DNA of 64,000 nucleotides, taken from positions 7,799-71,798 of the forward strand of contig CAZKUR010000011.1 of the NCBI GenBank assembly GCA_964556005.1, in the 5' to 3' direction. The stretch comes from CAZKUR01 sp964556005. GTDB lineage: Bacteria > Bacteroidota > Ignavibacteria > Ignavibacteriales > Ignavibacteriaceae. Position 1 is the stretch's first letter, and each line of letters opens with the position of its first letter. Both the position numbers and the translations under genes were made by a program. Under the pieces are notes generated by a model. The model did not search any database. It saw only the letters and a program-made list of their open reading frames with translations, and had not been told where the DNA came from. Positions 43,031 to 52,349 of this stretch are shown here, piece after piece.

Positions 43031-43252
43031 TTATTGATTTTCTTTTGGAGACTTTTTTGCCTCTTCCAATTCTCTTTCTCTGAGGATCGTCTTCATCCTG
43101 GCCATATCTCTTTTAGTCAACTTCAATTTGGAAGTATTAGTTAGTTCTTTTAATTGATGAGAAAATCTCAAGTCAATTAAATTTGTTTCTTCCTCTTGAA
43201 TTCTTTTGATTAACTCATCGTTTTTCATTTCGCGAACTTCGTGAATTTTCAT
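43031..43252 (-). CDS. rpmC: 50S ribosomal protein L29
   Basis: 73 residues, two-helix protein: MKIHEVREMKNDELIKRIQEEETNLIDLRF and LTKRDMARMKTILRERE, with a slightly extended charged C-terminus. Located near the peptide exit tunnel. Confidence 0.95.
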   Translation of the reverse strand: MKIHEVREMKNDELIKRIQEEETNLIDLRFSHQLKELTNTSKLKLTKRDMARMKTILRERELEEAKKSPKENQ

Positions 43253-43270
43253 TATAATTCCTCTTTAGAA

Positions 43271-43687
43271 TTAATCTATATCAGGTCTTGAAATAACCTT
43301 ACACTTAATCGGCAGCTTATAAGAGCATACTTGCAATGCCTCATGAGCTGTATCTTTCGGGACTCCGCCGACCTCAAATAAAACTCTTCCCGGTTTAATG
43401 ACAGCAACCCAAAATTCAGGAGCGCCCTTTCCTTTTCCCATTCTTGTTTCAAGCGGCTTTTTGGAAACAGGTTTATCCGGAAAAATTCTAATCCATATTT
43501 TACCGTCTCTCTTCATTTTCCTTGAAAGAGCAACACGGCATGCTTCAATCTGCCGGCTTGTAATCCAATGTGGTTCAAGAGCTTTAAGCCCGTATTCGCC
43601 GAAAGCTATAGTGCTGCCTCTTTTAGCTTTACCGGCCATCCTGCCGCGTTGTGATTTTCTGTATTTTACTCTTTTGGGCATTAACAT
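43271..43687 (-). CDS. rplP: 50S ribosomal protein L16
   Basis: 138 residues: MPKRVKYRKSQRGRMAG and GKGKGAPEFWVAVIKPGRVLFEVGGV. Two ATGs (43687 and 43681) precede the conserved start; AGGAG eight bases before the first favours it. The longer start adds only Met-Leu. Confidence 0.96.
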   Translation of the reverse strand: MLMPKRVKYRKSQRGRMAGKAKRGSTIAFGEYGLKALEPHWITSRQIEACRVALSRKMKRDGKIWIRIFPDKPVSKKPLETRMGKGKGAPEFWVAVIKPGRVLFEVGGVPKDTAHEALQVCSYKLPIKCKVISRPDID

Positions 43688-43783
43688 AATAAAAACTCCT
43701 AAGTGCTATCTCATTAAAAGATTCAAATTTATTTTAAATTATTAATCTTTTAATCTTTCAATTTTTTTTGTTTTTTAATTTTT

Positions 43784-44425
43784 TTAATCTGTAACTCTCT
43801 TGCCTAAAATTTCGCCTCTGCAAATCCAAACTTTAATTCCTATCGAACCGTAGATTGTCTCGGCTCTGCCAAGAGCATAATCAATATCGGCTCTTAATGT
43901 ATGCAGTGGAATTCTACCGTCTTTATATTGTTCTGTACGTGCCATTTCTGCACCGCCTAACCTTCCAGCGCACATAATTCTAATTCCTTCGGCGCCCATT
44001 CTCATAGCAGCAGTTATAGCCATCTTCATTGCACGTCTGAATGAAACACGCCCTGAAATTTGTGCAGCGACATTTTCCGCAACCAAATATGCATCCAACT
44101 CAGGTCTTTTAATTTCCGAAATCTGAACCTTTACTTCTTTATTGGTAACTTGTCTCAATTCCTGCTCAAGCTGTGTAATTTCTTTACCACTTTTTCCAAT
44201 GACCACACCGGGCCTTGATGTATGAATTGTAAGGATGATATTCTTTGATGTTCTATCGATTACAATCCTGGAGATACCGGCTTTTTTTAATCTATTCCTA
44301 ATATAACCTCTTAATTTATCGTCCTCTTTTAACTTAACAGCATAACTTTTATTTTCATACCAATTAGAGTCCCAGCCTCTGATAATACCAACTCTTAAGC
44401 CGACCGGATTTGTTTTTTGTCCCAA
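43784..44425 (-). CDS. rpsC: 30S ribosomal protein S3
   Basis: 213 residues: MGQKTNPVGLRVGIIRGWDSNWY, the KH domain RPGVVIGKSGKEI, and the C-terminal GRLGGAEMARTEQYKDGRIPLHTLRADIDY. Lines the mRNA entry channel. About 95 bp of AT-rich spacer separates it from rplP. Confidence 0.97.
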   Translation of the reverse strand: MGQKTNPVGLRVGIIRGWDSNWYENKSYAVKLKEDDKLRGYIRNRLKKAGISRIVIDRTSKNIILTIHTSRPGVVIGKSGKEITQLEQELRQVTNKEVKVQISEIKRPELDAYLVAENVAAQISGRVSFRRAMKMAITAAMRMGAEGIRIMCAGRLGGAEMARTEQYKDGRIPLHTLRADIDYALGRAETIYGSIGIKVWICRGEILGKRVTD

Positions 44426-44440
44426 AAAATACCTCCTACT

Positions 44441-44785
44441 TTAAACCTTAGTTGCTACAATGATAGTTAAATGACAAGATCTTTTTCTAATTCTATAAGC
44501 TCTTCCCATGGGTGCCGGTGAAATTCTTTTAATTGTCGGCCCCTGGTCAACGAAAGCTTCTTTTACATAAAGGTCTTCCGGTTCCATTCTCGTGGCTTCA
44601 TCTCTATTCATAAGATTAGCTACTGCTGATCTGAGAGTCTTTTCAACCGTTTTAGATGCATGCTTTGGTGAAAAATGTAAAATATCGACGGCTTTATCTA
44701 CCTGGATTCCACGAATCAAATCAACAGTTAATCTCATTTTTCGCGGTGAAGAGCCTATAAATCTATGTATAGCTTTTGCTTCCAT
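44441..44785 (-). CDS. rplV: 50S ribosomal protein L22
   Basis: 114 residues: AIHRFIGSSPRKMRLTVDLIRG and the tunnel-hairpin region KEAFVDQGPTIKRISPAPMGRAYRIRKR. The hairpin is where macrolide-resistance changes occur in other bacteria; no insertion or deletion is apparent here. Confidence 0.97.
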   Translation of the reverse strand: MEAKAIHRFIGSSPRKMRLTVDLIRGIQVDKAVDILHFSPKHASKTVEKTLRSAVANLMNRDEATRMEPEDLYVKEAFVDQGPTIKRISPAPMGRAYRIRKRSCHLTIIVATKV

Positions 44786-44810
44786 TTTCTATTTCAAACC
44801 TATTAAATAA

Positions 44811-45098
44811 TTATTTTGCTTTAGCAGCCTTTTCAGCTTTAGTTCCCGGATGCCCTCTAAAAATTCTGGTTGGTGAAAACTCACCAAGCTTATGTCCGAC
44901 CATATTTTCGGTGATATAAATCGGGATCATTTTATTCCCGTTATGAACCGCAATTGTATGACCGACAAATTCAGGAATTACCATTGATGCACGGGACCAT
45001 GTTTTGATAATTTTCTTCTGATTTATCTCATTCAATTTTGTAATTTTAGCTAATAGCTTATAGTCTACATATGGACCTTTTTTTACGGATCTAGGCAT
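44811..45098 (-). CDS. rpsS: 30S ribosomal protein S19
   Basis: 95 residues: MPRSVKKGPYVDYKLL, TWSRASMVIPEFVGHTIAVHNG and GHKLGEFSPTRIFRGHPG. Forms a complex with S13 in the head of the 30S subunit. Confidence 0.97.
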   Translation of the reverse strand: MPRSVKKGPYVDYKLLAKITKLNEINQKKIIKTWSRASMVIPEFVGHTIAVHNGNKMIPIYITENMVGHKLGEFSPTRIFRGHPGTKAEKAAKAK

Positions 45099-45107
45099 AG
45101 CTGCTTC

Positions 45108-45935
45108 TTATTTTTTTCTTCTTTTAATAATAAATTTATTAGAATCTTTTTTACGTTTTCTTGTTTTCAAACCTTTGGCGCTCTGGCCCCAGGGCGAAAC
45201 AGGGTGTCCGCCGCCTGATGTTTTACCTTCGCCGCCGCCCATCGGATGGTCGACAGGGTTCATAGCAACACCTCTAACATGTGGTCGTTTTCCAAGCCAC
45301 CTGGTTCTTCCGGCTTTGCCGATACTGATATTTTCCTGGTCCGCATTTCCAACAGTTCCGTAGGTTGCCATACAATTAACTCTTACTAATCTAACTTCAC
45401 CGGAAGGTAACTTTAGCTGAGCATTTTCTCCTTCTCTCGCAAGTAGCTGTAAAGATGTTCCTGCACTTCTGCCGAGTTGGCCGCCTTTTCCCGGTTTCAT
45501 TTCGACGTTATGAATGAAACTGCCTAACGGAATTTCTTTTAACGTTAAAGCGTTTCCAGGATTTATTTCACTTCCGGGACCGGACATCACTGTACTTCCG
45601 ACTTTCAAACCATCGGGCGCAAGAATATATCTTTTTTCACCGTCGGCATAATTCAGCAAAGCAATTCTTGCAGAACGATTCGGATCATATTCAATCGAAT
45701 AAACTTTTGCCGGAATGCCTTTTTTATCTCTCTTGAAATCGATGATTCTATATTTTCTTTTGTGGCCGCCGCCTCTATGGCGTGCGGTTACTCTTCCTAA
45801 ATTATTCCTGCCGCCTGATTTTTTCAGAACCATGGTAAGAGATTTTTCAGGCGAGGTTTTGGTTATTTCCTCGAAAGTAGAATTGCTTCTAAATCTCGTA
45901 CCGGGTGTAACAGGTTTTAATTTTTTAATTGCCAT
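45108..45935 (-). CDS. rplB: 50S ribosomal protein L2
   Basis: 275 residues: KPVTPGTRFRSNSTFEEI, GRNNLGRVTARHRGGGHKRKYRIIDF and the peptidyl-transferase-proximal HPMGGGEGKTSGGGHPVSPWGQSAKG with the conserved His of the GGGEG loop. Confidence 0.97.
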   Translation of the reverse strand: MAIKKLKPVTPGTRFRSNSTFEEITKTSPEKSLTMVLKKSGGRNNLGRVTARHRGGGHKRKYRIIDFKRDKKGIPAKVYSIEYDPNRSARIALLNYADGEKRYILAPDGLKVGSTVMSGPGSEINPGNALTLKEIPLGSFIHNVEMKPGKGGQLGRSAGTSLQLLAREGENAQLKLPSGEVRLVRVNCMATYGTVGNADQENISIGKAGRTRWLGKRPHVRGVAMNPVDHPMGGGEGKTSGGGHPVSPWGQSAKGLKTRKRKKDSNKFIIKRRKK

Positions 45936-45955
45936 TATAAATTCCTAATTGAAAA

Positions 45956-46252
45956 CTAAGCTTGTTCAAAAAGTTCTATTGTCTCGCCTTCTCTCAAAGT
46001 AACGATTGCTTTTTTAAATCTCGGAGTTTTCCCGGAAAACCTTCCGCTTTTTCTAAATTGTGTTTTTGTTTTCCCGGGATGATTTATTGTTTTAACTTCT
46101 GCAACATGTACATTATACTTCTTCTCAATAGCTTTTGCAATCTGCAGCTTGTTCGATTTTGGTTCAACAATGAATCCGTATTTCCCCGGCTGGCTTGCAG
46201 AGATATTAGTCATCTTTTCAGTAATCATAGGTTTAATTAAAATATTATGCAT
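45956..46252 (-). CDS. rplW: 50S ribosomal protein L23
   Basis: 98 residues: LIKPMITEKMTNISAS and FIVEPKSNKLQIAKAIEKKYNVHVAEVKT. Docking site for trigger factor and SRP at the exit tunnel. Start immediately adjacent to the rplD stop. Confidence 0.96.
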   Translation of the reverse strand: MHNILIKPMITEKMTNISASQPGKYGFIVEPKSNKLQIAKAIEKKYNVHVAEVKTINHPGKTKTQFRKSGRFSGKTPRFKKAIVTLREGETIELFEQA

Positions 46253-46253
46253 A

Positions 46254-46901
46254 TCAATTCACCGCTGCTTTTTTATCCTCGAAAGTTTTGTTTATTACAT
46301 CAACCGCACTTTTTTGTAAAACGAGCACTTGATTGTTTAAAATATCATAAGTTGATGCTTTGGCTGCTTCGAGAACTTTTACTTTCTGAATATTTCTTCC
46401 CGATTTATAAATTGTTTCGGAAGTTTCATTCGTTAATAAAAGGACCTTCTTACCGTTGATTTTTAATGCATCCAAAATTCCAATAAATTCTTTTGTCTTC
46501 GGTTTCTCGAAATTAAAATCCTCAACGATCATTAATTGCTCATCTTTAACTTTATAGCTTAACGCAGATTTCCTTGCCAGCTTTTTAACTTTTTTAGTCA
46601 GATTCTGCCTGTAATCTCTCGGCCTTGGTCCAAAAATAGTACCTCCGCCAATCCACAAAGGAGATCTTGTCGTACCAGCACGTGCACCGCCCCTGCCTTT
46701 TTGCTTCCATGGTTTTTTACCGCCGCCTCTTACTTCACCTCTTTCTTTTGCTTTGTGAGTTCCCTGTCTTTGATTAGCCAGGTAAGCTTTCACCGCAAGA
46801 TAGATAGCATGATCATTCGGCTCTATTCCGAATATATCATCGGCTAATTCTATTTTCTCACCGGAGGAGCTTCCATCTATTTTTAATAATTCTAAGGTCA
46901 T
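46254..46901 (-). CDS. rplD: 50S ribosomal protein L4
   Basis: 215 residues: AYLANQRQGTHKAKERGEVRGGGKKPWKQKGRGGARAGTTRSPLWIGGG, the extended tunnel loop, and the Rossmann-like C-terminal half. In E. coli it autoregulates the S10 operon. Confidence 0.97.
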   Translation of the reverse strand: MTLELLKIDGSSSGEKIELADDIFGIEPNDHAIYLAVKAYLANQRQGTHKAKERGEVRGGGKKPWKQKGRGGARAGTTRSPLWIGGGTIFGPRPRDYRQNLTKKVKKLARKSALSYKVKDEQLMIVEDFNFEKPKTKEFIGILDALKINGKKVLLLTNETSETIYKSGRNIQKVKVLEAAKASTYDILNNQVLVLQKSAVDVINKTFEDKKAAVN

Positions 46902-46912
46902 TTTTAATCCGC

Positions 46913-47536
46913 TTATTTCTTTATCAATTCGACAATTGAATTTATTGCACCGGGTACGGAACCTTTAACAAGAATAACATTTTGATCGGCCAAAATTTTA
47001 ATAACTTTTAGATTTCTCATCATCACGTTTGAATGGCCTGTTCTTCCAGCCATTCTTTGACCTTTAAATACTCTTGAAGGGTAGGAACTCGCACCGATTG
47101 AGCCCGGAGCTCTTTCTCTATCACTTTGCCCGTGGGAAGTTCCGCCGACACCGCTGAAACCGTGTCTTTTAATTACCCCCTGAAATCCTTTACCTTTACT
47201 TGTTCCTCTTACTTTAATGATTTCACCTTCGCTAAAAAGATCGGCTTTAACTTCATCACCGATTTTAAATCCTGAAACATCGGGAAAATTGAATTCTTTA
47301 AGTTTAGCAGTTGGAGTAATATTATTTTTTTTGAACTGTCCTAAAATCGGTTTATTTATATTTTTTTCTTTTTTATTTCCGAACCCGAGCTGCAGAGCGT
47401 CATACCCGTCTTTTTCTTTCGTCTTTACGGAAACTATTTTGCACGGGCCGGCTTGAATAACCGTTACAGGGATTTGATCACCTTCGCTATTGAAGATGCT
47501 TGACATTCCTAATTTTTTACCTAAAAGACCTGGCAT
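46913..47536 (-). CDS. rplC: 50S ribosomal protein L3
   Basis: 207 residues: MPGLLGKKLGMSSIFNSEGDQIPVTVIQAGPC and HGQSDRERAPGSIGASSYPSRVFKGQRMAGRTGHSNVM (the loop near the peptidyl-transferase centre). An ATG at 47551 overlaps the rpsJ stop, but GGAG stands five bases before the ATG at 47536, and this is the usual L3 start. Confidence 0.95.
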   Translation of the reverse strand: MPGLLGKKLGMSSIFNSEGDQIPVTVIQAGPCKIVSVKTKEKDGYDALQLGFGNKKEKNINKPILGQFKKNNITPTAKLKEFNFPDVSGFKIGDEVKADLFSEGEIIKVRGTSKGKGFQGVIKRHGFSGVGGTSHGQSDRERAPGSIGASSYPSRVFKGQRMAGRTGHSNVMMRNLKVIKILADQNVILVKGSVPGAINSIVELIKK

Positions 47537-47550
47537 CTTAACTCCGTTCA

Positions 47551-47859
47551 TTATAACTTGATCTCAATATCAACACCCGCCGGTATATCCAGCTTACTTA
47601 ATGAATCGACGGTTTTATTGTTGGAATTATGAATATCAATGATTCGTTTATGCGCCCTAGTTTCAAACTGCTCCCTTGATTTTTTATCAACATGAGGAGA
47701 TCTTAAAACCGTGTATACCGTTCTTTTTGTAGGAAGTGGAATGGGACCGGATACAACTGCACCGGTGCTTCTAACGGTTTTAATAATTTTTTCCGTCGAC
47801 TTATCAATCAAGATATGATCATAGGACTTTAATTTTATCCTAATTTTTTGACCAGGCAC
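47551..47859 (-). CDS. rpsJ: 30S ribosomal protein S10
   Basis: 102 residues: KIRIKLKSYDHILIDKSTEKIIKTVRSTGAVVSGPIPLPTKR and THKRIIDIHNSN-like segment (here AHKRIIDIHNSN). The tight turn also binds NusB in antitermination. First gene of the S10 block, about 78 bp after tuf. Confidence 0.97.
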   Translation of the reverse strand: MPGQKIRIKLKSYDHILIDKSTEKIIKTVRSTGAVVSGPIPLPTKRTVYTVLRSPHVDKKSREQFETRAHKRIIDIHNSNNKTVDSLSKLDIPAGVDIEIKL

Positions 47860-47896
47860 TTAAACAACTCCTTATTAAAAAAAATAGTCGAAATTA

Positions 47897-47916
47897 AAGG
47901 GAGTGCTGACTCCCTT
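47897..47916 (-). promoter_or_regulatory. Hairpin between tuf and rpsJ
   Basis: AAGGGAGT (47897-47904), loop GCTG, ACTCCCTT (47909-47916). On the minus strand there is no immediate T-run; a T-tract follows about 16 bases later. It could be a weak attenuator or an RNA-processing site that separates tuf from the S10 block. Confidence 0.5.
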
Positions 47917-47937
47917 CCATCTCATCAATATACTTAA

Positions 47938-49146
47938 TTATTCATTTATTTTAGTAACAACACCGGCGCCAACTGTTCTACCGCCTTCACGGATAGCAAA
48001 CCTTAATCCTTCTTCCATCGCAATCTCGGTGATGAGCGCTATCGTCAGTTTAATTCTATCACCCGGCATAACCATTTCTGTTCCTTCAGGTAAAGTAGCA
48101 ATACCGGTTACATCGGTTGTTCTAAAATAAAATTGCGGTCTATATCCCGAAAAGAAAGGTGTATGTCTTCCGCCTTCATCTTTGGAAAGGATATAAACTT
48201 CACCTTCAAAATTTTTATGAGGGGTAATGCTACCGGTTTTGGCAATTACCATCCCTCTTTCGATTTCTTTTTTATCAACACCTCTTAACAACAAACCTGC
48301 ATTATCTCCGGCAATAGCAGAATCCAATTCTTTTCTAAACATTTCAATACCGGTAACGACGGTTTTCTTATGAACGCCTAAACCGATTAATTCAACTTCT
48401 TCGTTTAATTTTATTGTTCCTCTTTCAACTCTCCCAGTTGCAACCGTACCACGCCCTGTAATAGAGAAGACATCCTCTACAGGCATGATGAAAGGTTTAT
48501 CAGTATTTCTTTCTGGTATCGGAATATATTCATCAACAGCTTTCATTAATTCCCAGATGCAGTTTAACCTTGGGTCGTCAACTTTAATATCCGTATTTGA
48601 AGCTGCTTCCAAAGCCTGTAATGCCGAACCACGGATTATCGGAATTTCATCACCGGGGAATTCGTATTCATTCAATAAATCTCTCAATTCAACTTCAACC
48701 AGTTCAAGCAATTCAGGATCGTCAACCATATCAACTTTATTCATGAATACAACGATTCTTGGTACACCCACCTGTCGTGCAAGAAGAATATGCTCTCTCG
48801 TTTGAGGCATCGGACCGTCGGTAGCAGCAACAACAAGTATAGCGCCGTCCATCTGCGCAGCACCGGTAATCATATTCTTAACATAATCGGCATGTCCGGG
48901 GCAATCGACATGAGCGTAATGTCTTGTTTCGGTTGAATACTCAACGTGAGCAGTAGCAATCGTAATACCACGTTCTCTTTCTTCTGGCGCATTATCAATA
49001 CTATCGAATGTCCTAATTGCAGATAACCCTTTTTTTGCCAGAGCCATAGTAATAGCGGCAGTTAAAGTGGTTTTACCATGATCAACATGACCGATTGTGC
49101 CCACGTTCACGTGAGGTTTACTTCTATCAAATTTTTCTTTGGCCAT
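47938..49146 (-). CDS. tuf: Elongation factor Tu
   Basis: 402 residues. G motifs GHVDHGKTT (about 19-27), DCPGHADY and NKVDMVDD; switch region RERGITI; C-terminal domains 2 and 3 as usual, ending RTVGAGVVTKI. Delivers aminoacyl-tRNA to the ribosome. Kirromycin- and pulvomycin-site residues look wild-type as far as can be read by eye. Confidence 0.98.
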   Translation of the reverse strand: MAKEKFDRSKPHVNVGTIGHVDHGKTTLTAAITMALAKKGLSAIRTFDSIDNAPEERERGITIATAHVEYSTETRHYAHVDCPGHADYVKNMITGAAQMDGAILVVAATDGPMPQTREHILLARQVGVPRIVVFMNKVDMVDDPELLELVEVELRDLLNEYEFPGDEIPIIRGSALQALEAASNTDIKVDDPRLNCIWELMKAVDEYIPIPERNTDKPFIMPVEDVFSITGRGTVATGRVERGTIKLNEEVELIGLGVHKKTVVTGIEMFRKELDSAIAGDNAGLLLRGVDKKEIERGMVIAKTGSITPHKNFEGEVYILSKDEGGRHTPFFSGYRPQFYFRTTDVTGIATLPEGTEMVMPGDRIKLTIALITEIAMEEGLRFAIREGGRTVGAGVVTKINE

Positions 49147-49185
49147 CTAAATCTCCTTTTAATTTATTACTTATTTAATTCTCTT

Positions 49186-51288
49186 TTAATGTTGAGTTAC
49201 GACAGATTTTTTACCTAATGTTTTTTCAGCAATTTCTTCAGCAATATTTTTCGGCACTTCCGAGTAGTGTGAAAACTGCATGGTATATATTGCACGTCCC
49301 TGCGTCATTGAACGAAGAATTGTTGCGTAACCAAACATTTCTGCAAGAGGAACTTCAGCCTTTATTACCTGTGCATCTTTTCTTGCCGAAAATCCTTCAA
49401 TCTTACCTCGACGGGAATTTAAATCTCCCATGACATCTCCGAGATATTCCTCGGGGGTAATAACTTCGACTCCCATAATAGGTTCAAGAAGAATAGGCTT
49501 TGCCTTTTTTGCTCCTTCTTTAAAAGCTATAGAGCCAGCTACTTTAAAAGATATTTCATCAGAGTCGACATCGTGATAAGAACCGTCATACAGTTTAGCT
49601 TTAACATCAACAACCGGGAAACCGGCAATAACACCGTTTCTCATCGCTTCCTGTATACCGGCAGAAACCGAAGGAATATATTCTCTCGGTACTGAACCAC
49701 CTACAATAGCATTTACAAATTCATAACCTTTACCAGGTTCGTTGGGACTAAGTTCAACCCATACGTGTCCATATTTACCGCGACCGCCGGATTGTTTAAC
49801 AAATTTACCTTCGGAATTAACAGTTTGAGTAATCGATTCCCTATATGCGACCTGGGGTTTACCGACATTTGCTTCAACTTTAAATTCGCGTTTCATTCTA
49901 TCAACTAAAATCTCCAGATGAAGCTCGCCCATTCCGCTGATTAAAGTCTGGCCTGTTTCATCATCAACTTTAACCCTGAACGTCGGGTCTTCGTCGGATA
50001 ACTTAACAAGAGCATCAGATAATTTATCTTGATCGGCCTTAGTTTTAGGTTCGATTGCAATTTGAATAACCGGTTCCGGGAAAACAATTTTTTCAAGAAG
50101 TACCGGGTCATCTTCGGAACAAAGTGTGTCGCCGGTTCTTGTATTTTTTAAACCCACTGCTGCGGCAATATCCCCTGCATGTACTTCATCAATATCTTCA
50201 CGATGATTTGCATGCATTTGAAGCAGCCTGCCAATTCTTTCCTTCTTTTCGCTAACAGCATTATAAATATAGGAACCCGCTTTCAACTTACCGGAATACA
50301 CTCTAAAGAAAGTTAGTTTCCCAACATAGGCGTCATTCATGAGCTTAAAAGCAAGCGCGGTGAATTTTTCATTCTCATCGATTTTTCTTTTTACTTTATC
50401 ATTTATTCCAATATGATGCGCTTCAACTTCTTTAAAGTCGATCGGAGCCGGTAAAAAGTCTACGATGGAATCAAGTAATTTTTGAATTCCTTTATTCTTA
50501 AAAGCCGATCCGCATAAAACCGGAATGATTTTCAATTCAATCGTTGCTTTTCTAATAACTTTCTTTATCTCATCTTCGTTAATCGGTTGACCTTCAAGAT
50601 ATTTTTCCAATAAAGTATCATCGAGATCGGAAACCGCTTCAAGCATTTGGGTTCTGTATTTATTTGCTTCTTCCGTTAAATCTTTAGGTATTTCAATCTC
50701 ATCGAAAGTTGCACCTAAAGTTTCTTCATGGTACATTCTCGCTTTGAAAGAAATTAAATCGATAACACCGGAGAATAAATCTCCTTCTCCGATTGGAAGA
50801 GTAATCGGCACCGCATTGGCAGCAAGACGATCTTTCATCATCTGAATTGCATTATAAAAATCGGCACCTATTCTATCCATTTTATTTACGAACGCGATTC
50901 TCGGGACCCTGTATTTATCTGCTTGACGCCACACAGTTTCGGATTGCGGTTCTACGCCGCCGACCGCACAAAACAGAGCAACTGCTCCATCTAAAACTCT
51001 CAAAGATCTTTCAACTTCTACCGTAAAATCAACGTGTCCGGGAGTATCGATTATATTTATTTGATGATTATTCCAAAAACAAGTTGTAGCAGCACTTGTA
51101 ATAGTGATGCCGCGTTCTTTTTCCTGTTCCATCCAATCCATTGTTGCGGCGCCTTCGTGAACTTCACCTAAACGGTGCAGCTTACCGGTATAGAACAATA
51201 TTCGTTCAGTAGTGGTAGTTTTACCGGCATCAATATGCGCCATTATACCAATGTTTCTTACTTTATCTATGCTTGTTTTAGTCGCCAT
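49186..51288 (-). CDS. fusA: Elongation factor G
   Basis: 700 residues. GTPase motifs AHIDAGKTTTTERIL, DTPGHVDFTVEVERSLRVLDGA and NKMDRIGADF, followed by domains II-V (SGMGELHLEILVDRMKREF; GKFVKQSGGRGKYGHVWVEL; LNSRRGKIEGF). Catalyses translocation. Length is standard; it is in the usual place between rpsG and tuf. Confidence 0.98.
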   Translation of the reverse strand: MATKTSIDKVRNIGIMAHIDAGKTTTTERILFYTGKLHRLGEVHEGAATMDWMEQEKERGITITSAATTCFWNNHQINIIDTPGHVDFTVEVERSLRVLDGAVALFCAVGGVEPQSETVWRQADKYRVPRIAFVNKMDRIGADFYNAIQMMKDRLAANAVPITLPIGEGDLFSGVIDLISFKARMYHEETLGATFDEIEIPKDLTEEANKYRTQMLEAVSDLDDTLLEKYLEGQPINEDEIKKVIRKATIELKIIPVLCGSAFKNKGIQKLLDSIVDFLPAPIDFKEVEAHHIGINDKVKRKIDENEKFTALAFKLMNDAYVGKLTFFRVYSGKLKAGSYIYNAVSEKKERIGRLLQMHANHREDIDEVHAGDIAAAVGLKNTRTGDTLCSEDDPVLLEKIVFPEPVIQIAIEPKTKADQDKLSDALVKLSDEDPTFRVKVDDETGQTLISGMGELHLEILVDRMKREFKVEANVGKPQVAYRESITQTVNSEGKFVKQSGGRGKYGHVWVELSPNEPGKGYEFVNAIVGGSVPREYIPSVSAGIQEAMRNGVIAGFPVVDVKAKLYDGSYHDVDSDEISFKVAGSIAFKEGAKKAKPILLEPIMGVEVITPEEYLGDVMGDLNSRRGKIEGFSARKDAQVIKAEVPLAEMFGYATILRSMTQGRAIYTMQFSHYSEVPKNIAEEIAEKTLGKKSVVTQH

Positions 51289-51332
51289 GTCCTTGTTTAT
51301 TTTTTCCTTACTTCACCTAATTATTTCATCAA

Positions 51333-51800
51333 TTACCATTTAAAGTGAGCAAATGCTTTATTTGCTTCAGCCATTTTGTGAGTATCTTCTTTTTTCTTAA
51401 CGGAAGAGCCTTCATTGTTTGACGCAGAAATTAATTCGGAAGCTAATTTTTGAGCCATCGATTTTTCATTTCTCGCTCTTGCATAAGTCTTAATCCATCT
51501 CATCGCCAATGCAGTTCTTCTTTCAGGCCTTACCTCTGTCGGGACCTGATACGTAGCTCCGCCCACTCTCCGGCTTCTAACTTCAATAAGAGGCTGGACA
51601 TTATTTATTGCCTTTTTGAATGTTTCGATGCCCGGTTTCTTTGTTCTTTCTTCAATTATATCAAATGATTGATATACAATATTTCTTGCAACGGATTTCT
51701 TTCCGTCATACATCATACAATTAATAAATCTCGTTACCAAAACTTCACTAAATTTTGGGTCCGGTTTTAAGATATTTCTATCAGCTCTTTTCTTTCTCAT
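51333..51800 (-). CDS. rpsG: 30S ribosomal protein S7
   Basis: 155 residues: MRKKRADRNILKPDPKFSEVLVTRFINCMMYDGKKSVA, EVRSRRVGGATYQVPTEVRPERR and the C-terminal HKMAEANKAFAHFKW. Nucleates the 30S head. Its start is 2 bp after the rpsL stop. Confidence 0.98.
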   Translation of the reverse strand: MRKKRADRNILKPDPKFSEVLVTRFINCMMYDGKKSVARNIVYQSFDIIEERTKKPGIETFKKAINNVQPLIEVRSRRVGGATYQVPTEVRPERRTALAMRWIKTYARARNEKSMAQKLASELISASNNEGSSVKKKEDTHKMAEANKAFAHFKW

Positions 51801-51802
51801 AA

Positions 51803-52183
51803 CTATTTAGCAGCCTTTGGTTTTTTAGCTCCGTATTTTGATCTTCCTTTTTTTCTATCTTCAACACCGCTAGTATCAAGAGTACCGCGGATGATATGAT
51901 ACCGGACACCCGGCAAGTCTTTTACTCTTCCGCCTCTGATTAATACAATCGAATGTTCCTGGAGATTGTGACCTTCGCCCGGTATATAAGCGGTTACTTC
52001 AATACTGTTAGTTAACCTTACTCTCGCCACTTTTCTTAAAGCTGAGTTTGGTTTCTTTGGAGTTGTTGTATAAACTCTTGTACAAACTCCTCTTCGCTGC
52101 GGGCATGAATCAAGAGCCGGCGCTTTTTTCTTAGTAAAAACTTTCGCCCGTCCTTTTCTAACTAACTGATTTATTGTTGGCAC
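51803..52183 (-). CDS. rpsL: 30S ribosomal protein S12
   Basis: 126 residues: PTINQLVRKGRAKVFTKKKAPALDSCPQRRGVC, TTPKKPNSALRKVARVRL and the end GRSKYGAKKPK. The decoding-centre PKKPNSALRK loop is the wild-type, streptomycin-sensitive form. The start is GTG with GAGGAG upstream. Confidence 0.98.
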   Translation of the reverse strand: MPTINQLVRKGRAKVFTKKKAPALDSCPQRRGVCTRVYTTTPKKPNSALRKVARVRLTNSIEVTAYIPGEGHNLQEHSIVLIRGGRVKDLPGVRYHIIRGTLDTSGVEDRKKGRSKYGAKKPKAAK

Positions 52184-52228
52184 AAATTCTCCTCGTTAAA
52201 GTCATTCTGCAAAAAATTTCAGATTTTA

Positions 52229-52257
52229 AATATAGCTCTTATCTTAAAATTAGTCAA
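52229..52257 (-). promoter_or_regulatory. Probable promoter of the rpsL-rpsG-fusA-tuf operon
   Basis: On the minus strand TTGACT (52252-52257), a 17-bp spacer and TATATT (52229-52234). Each box differs from the sigma-70 consensus by one base. It lies about 46 bp upstream of the rpsL start and just after the rpoC terminator, as expected for the str operon. Confidence 0.7.
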
Positions 52258-52305
52258 GAAATACATATACAAGTAAAAATAATTTAATTTCAAAAAGGGC
52301 AAAAA

Positions 52306-52339
52306 AATCCGGCTCAAATTTCAATTTTTGAGCCGGATT
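52306..52339 (-). terminator. Rho-independent terminator of the rpoBC operon
   Basis: AATCCGGCTCAAA (52306-52318), loop of eight bases, TTTGAGCCGGATT (52327-52339). On the minus strand a T-run (TTTTTTT) follows immediately. It sits 10 bp past the rpoC stop and separates rpoC from the str operon. Confidence 0.93.
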
Positions 52340-52349
52340 CAATTTATCA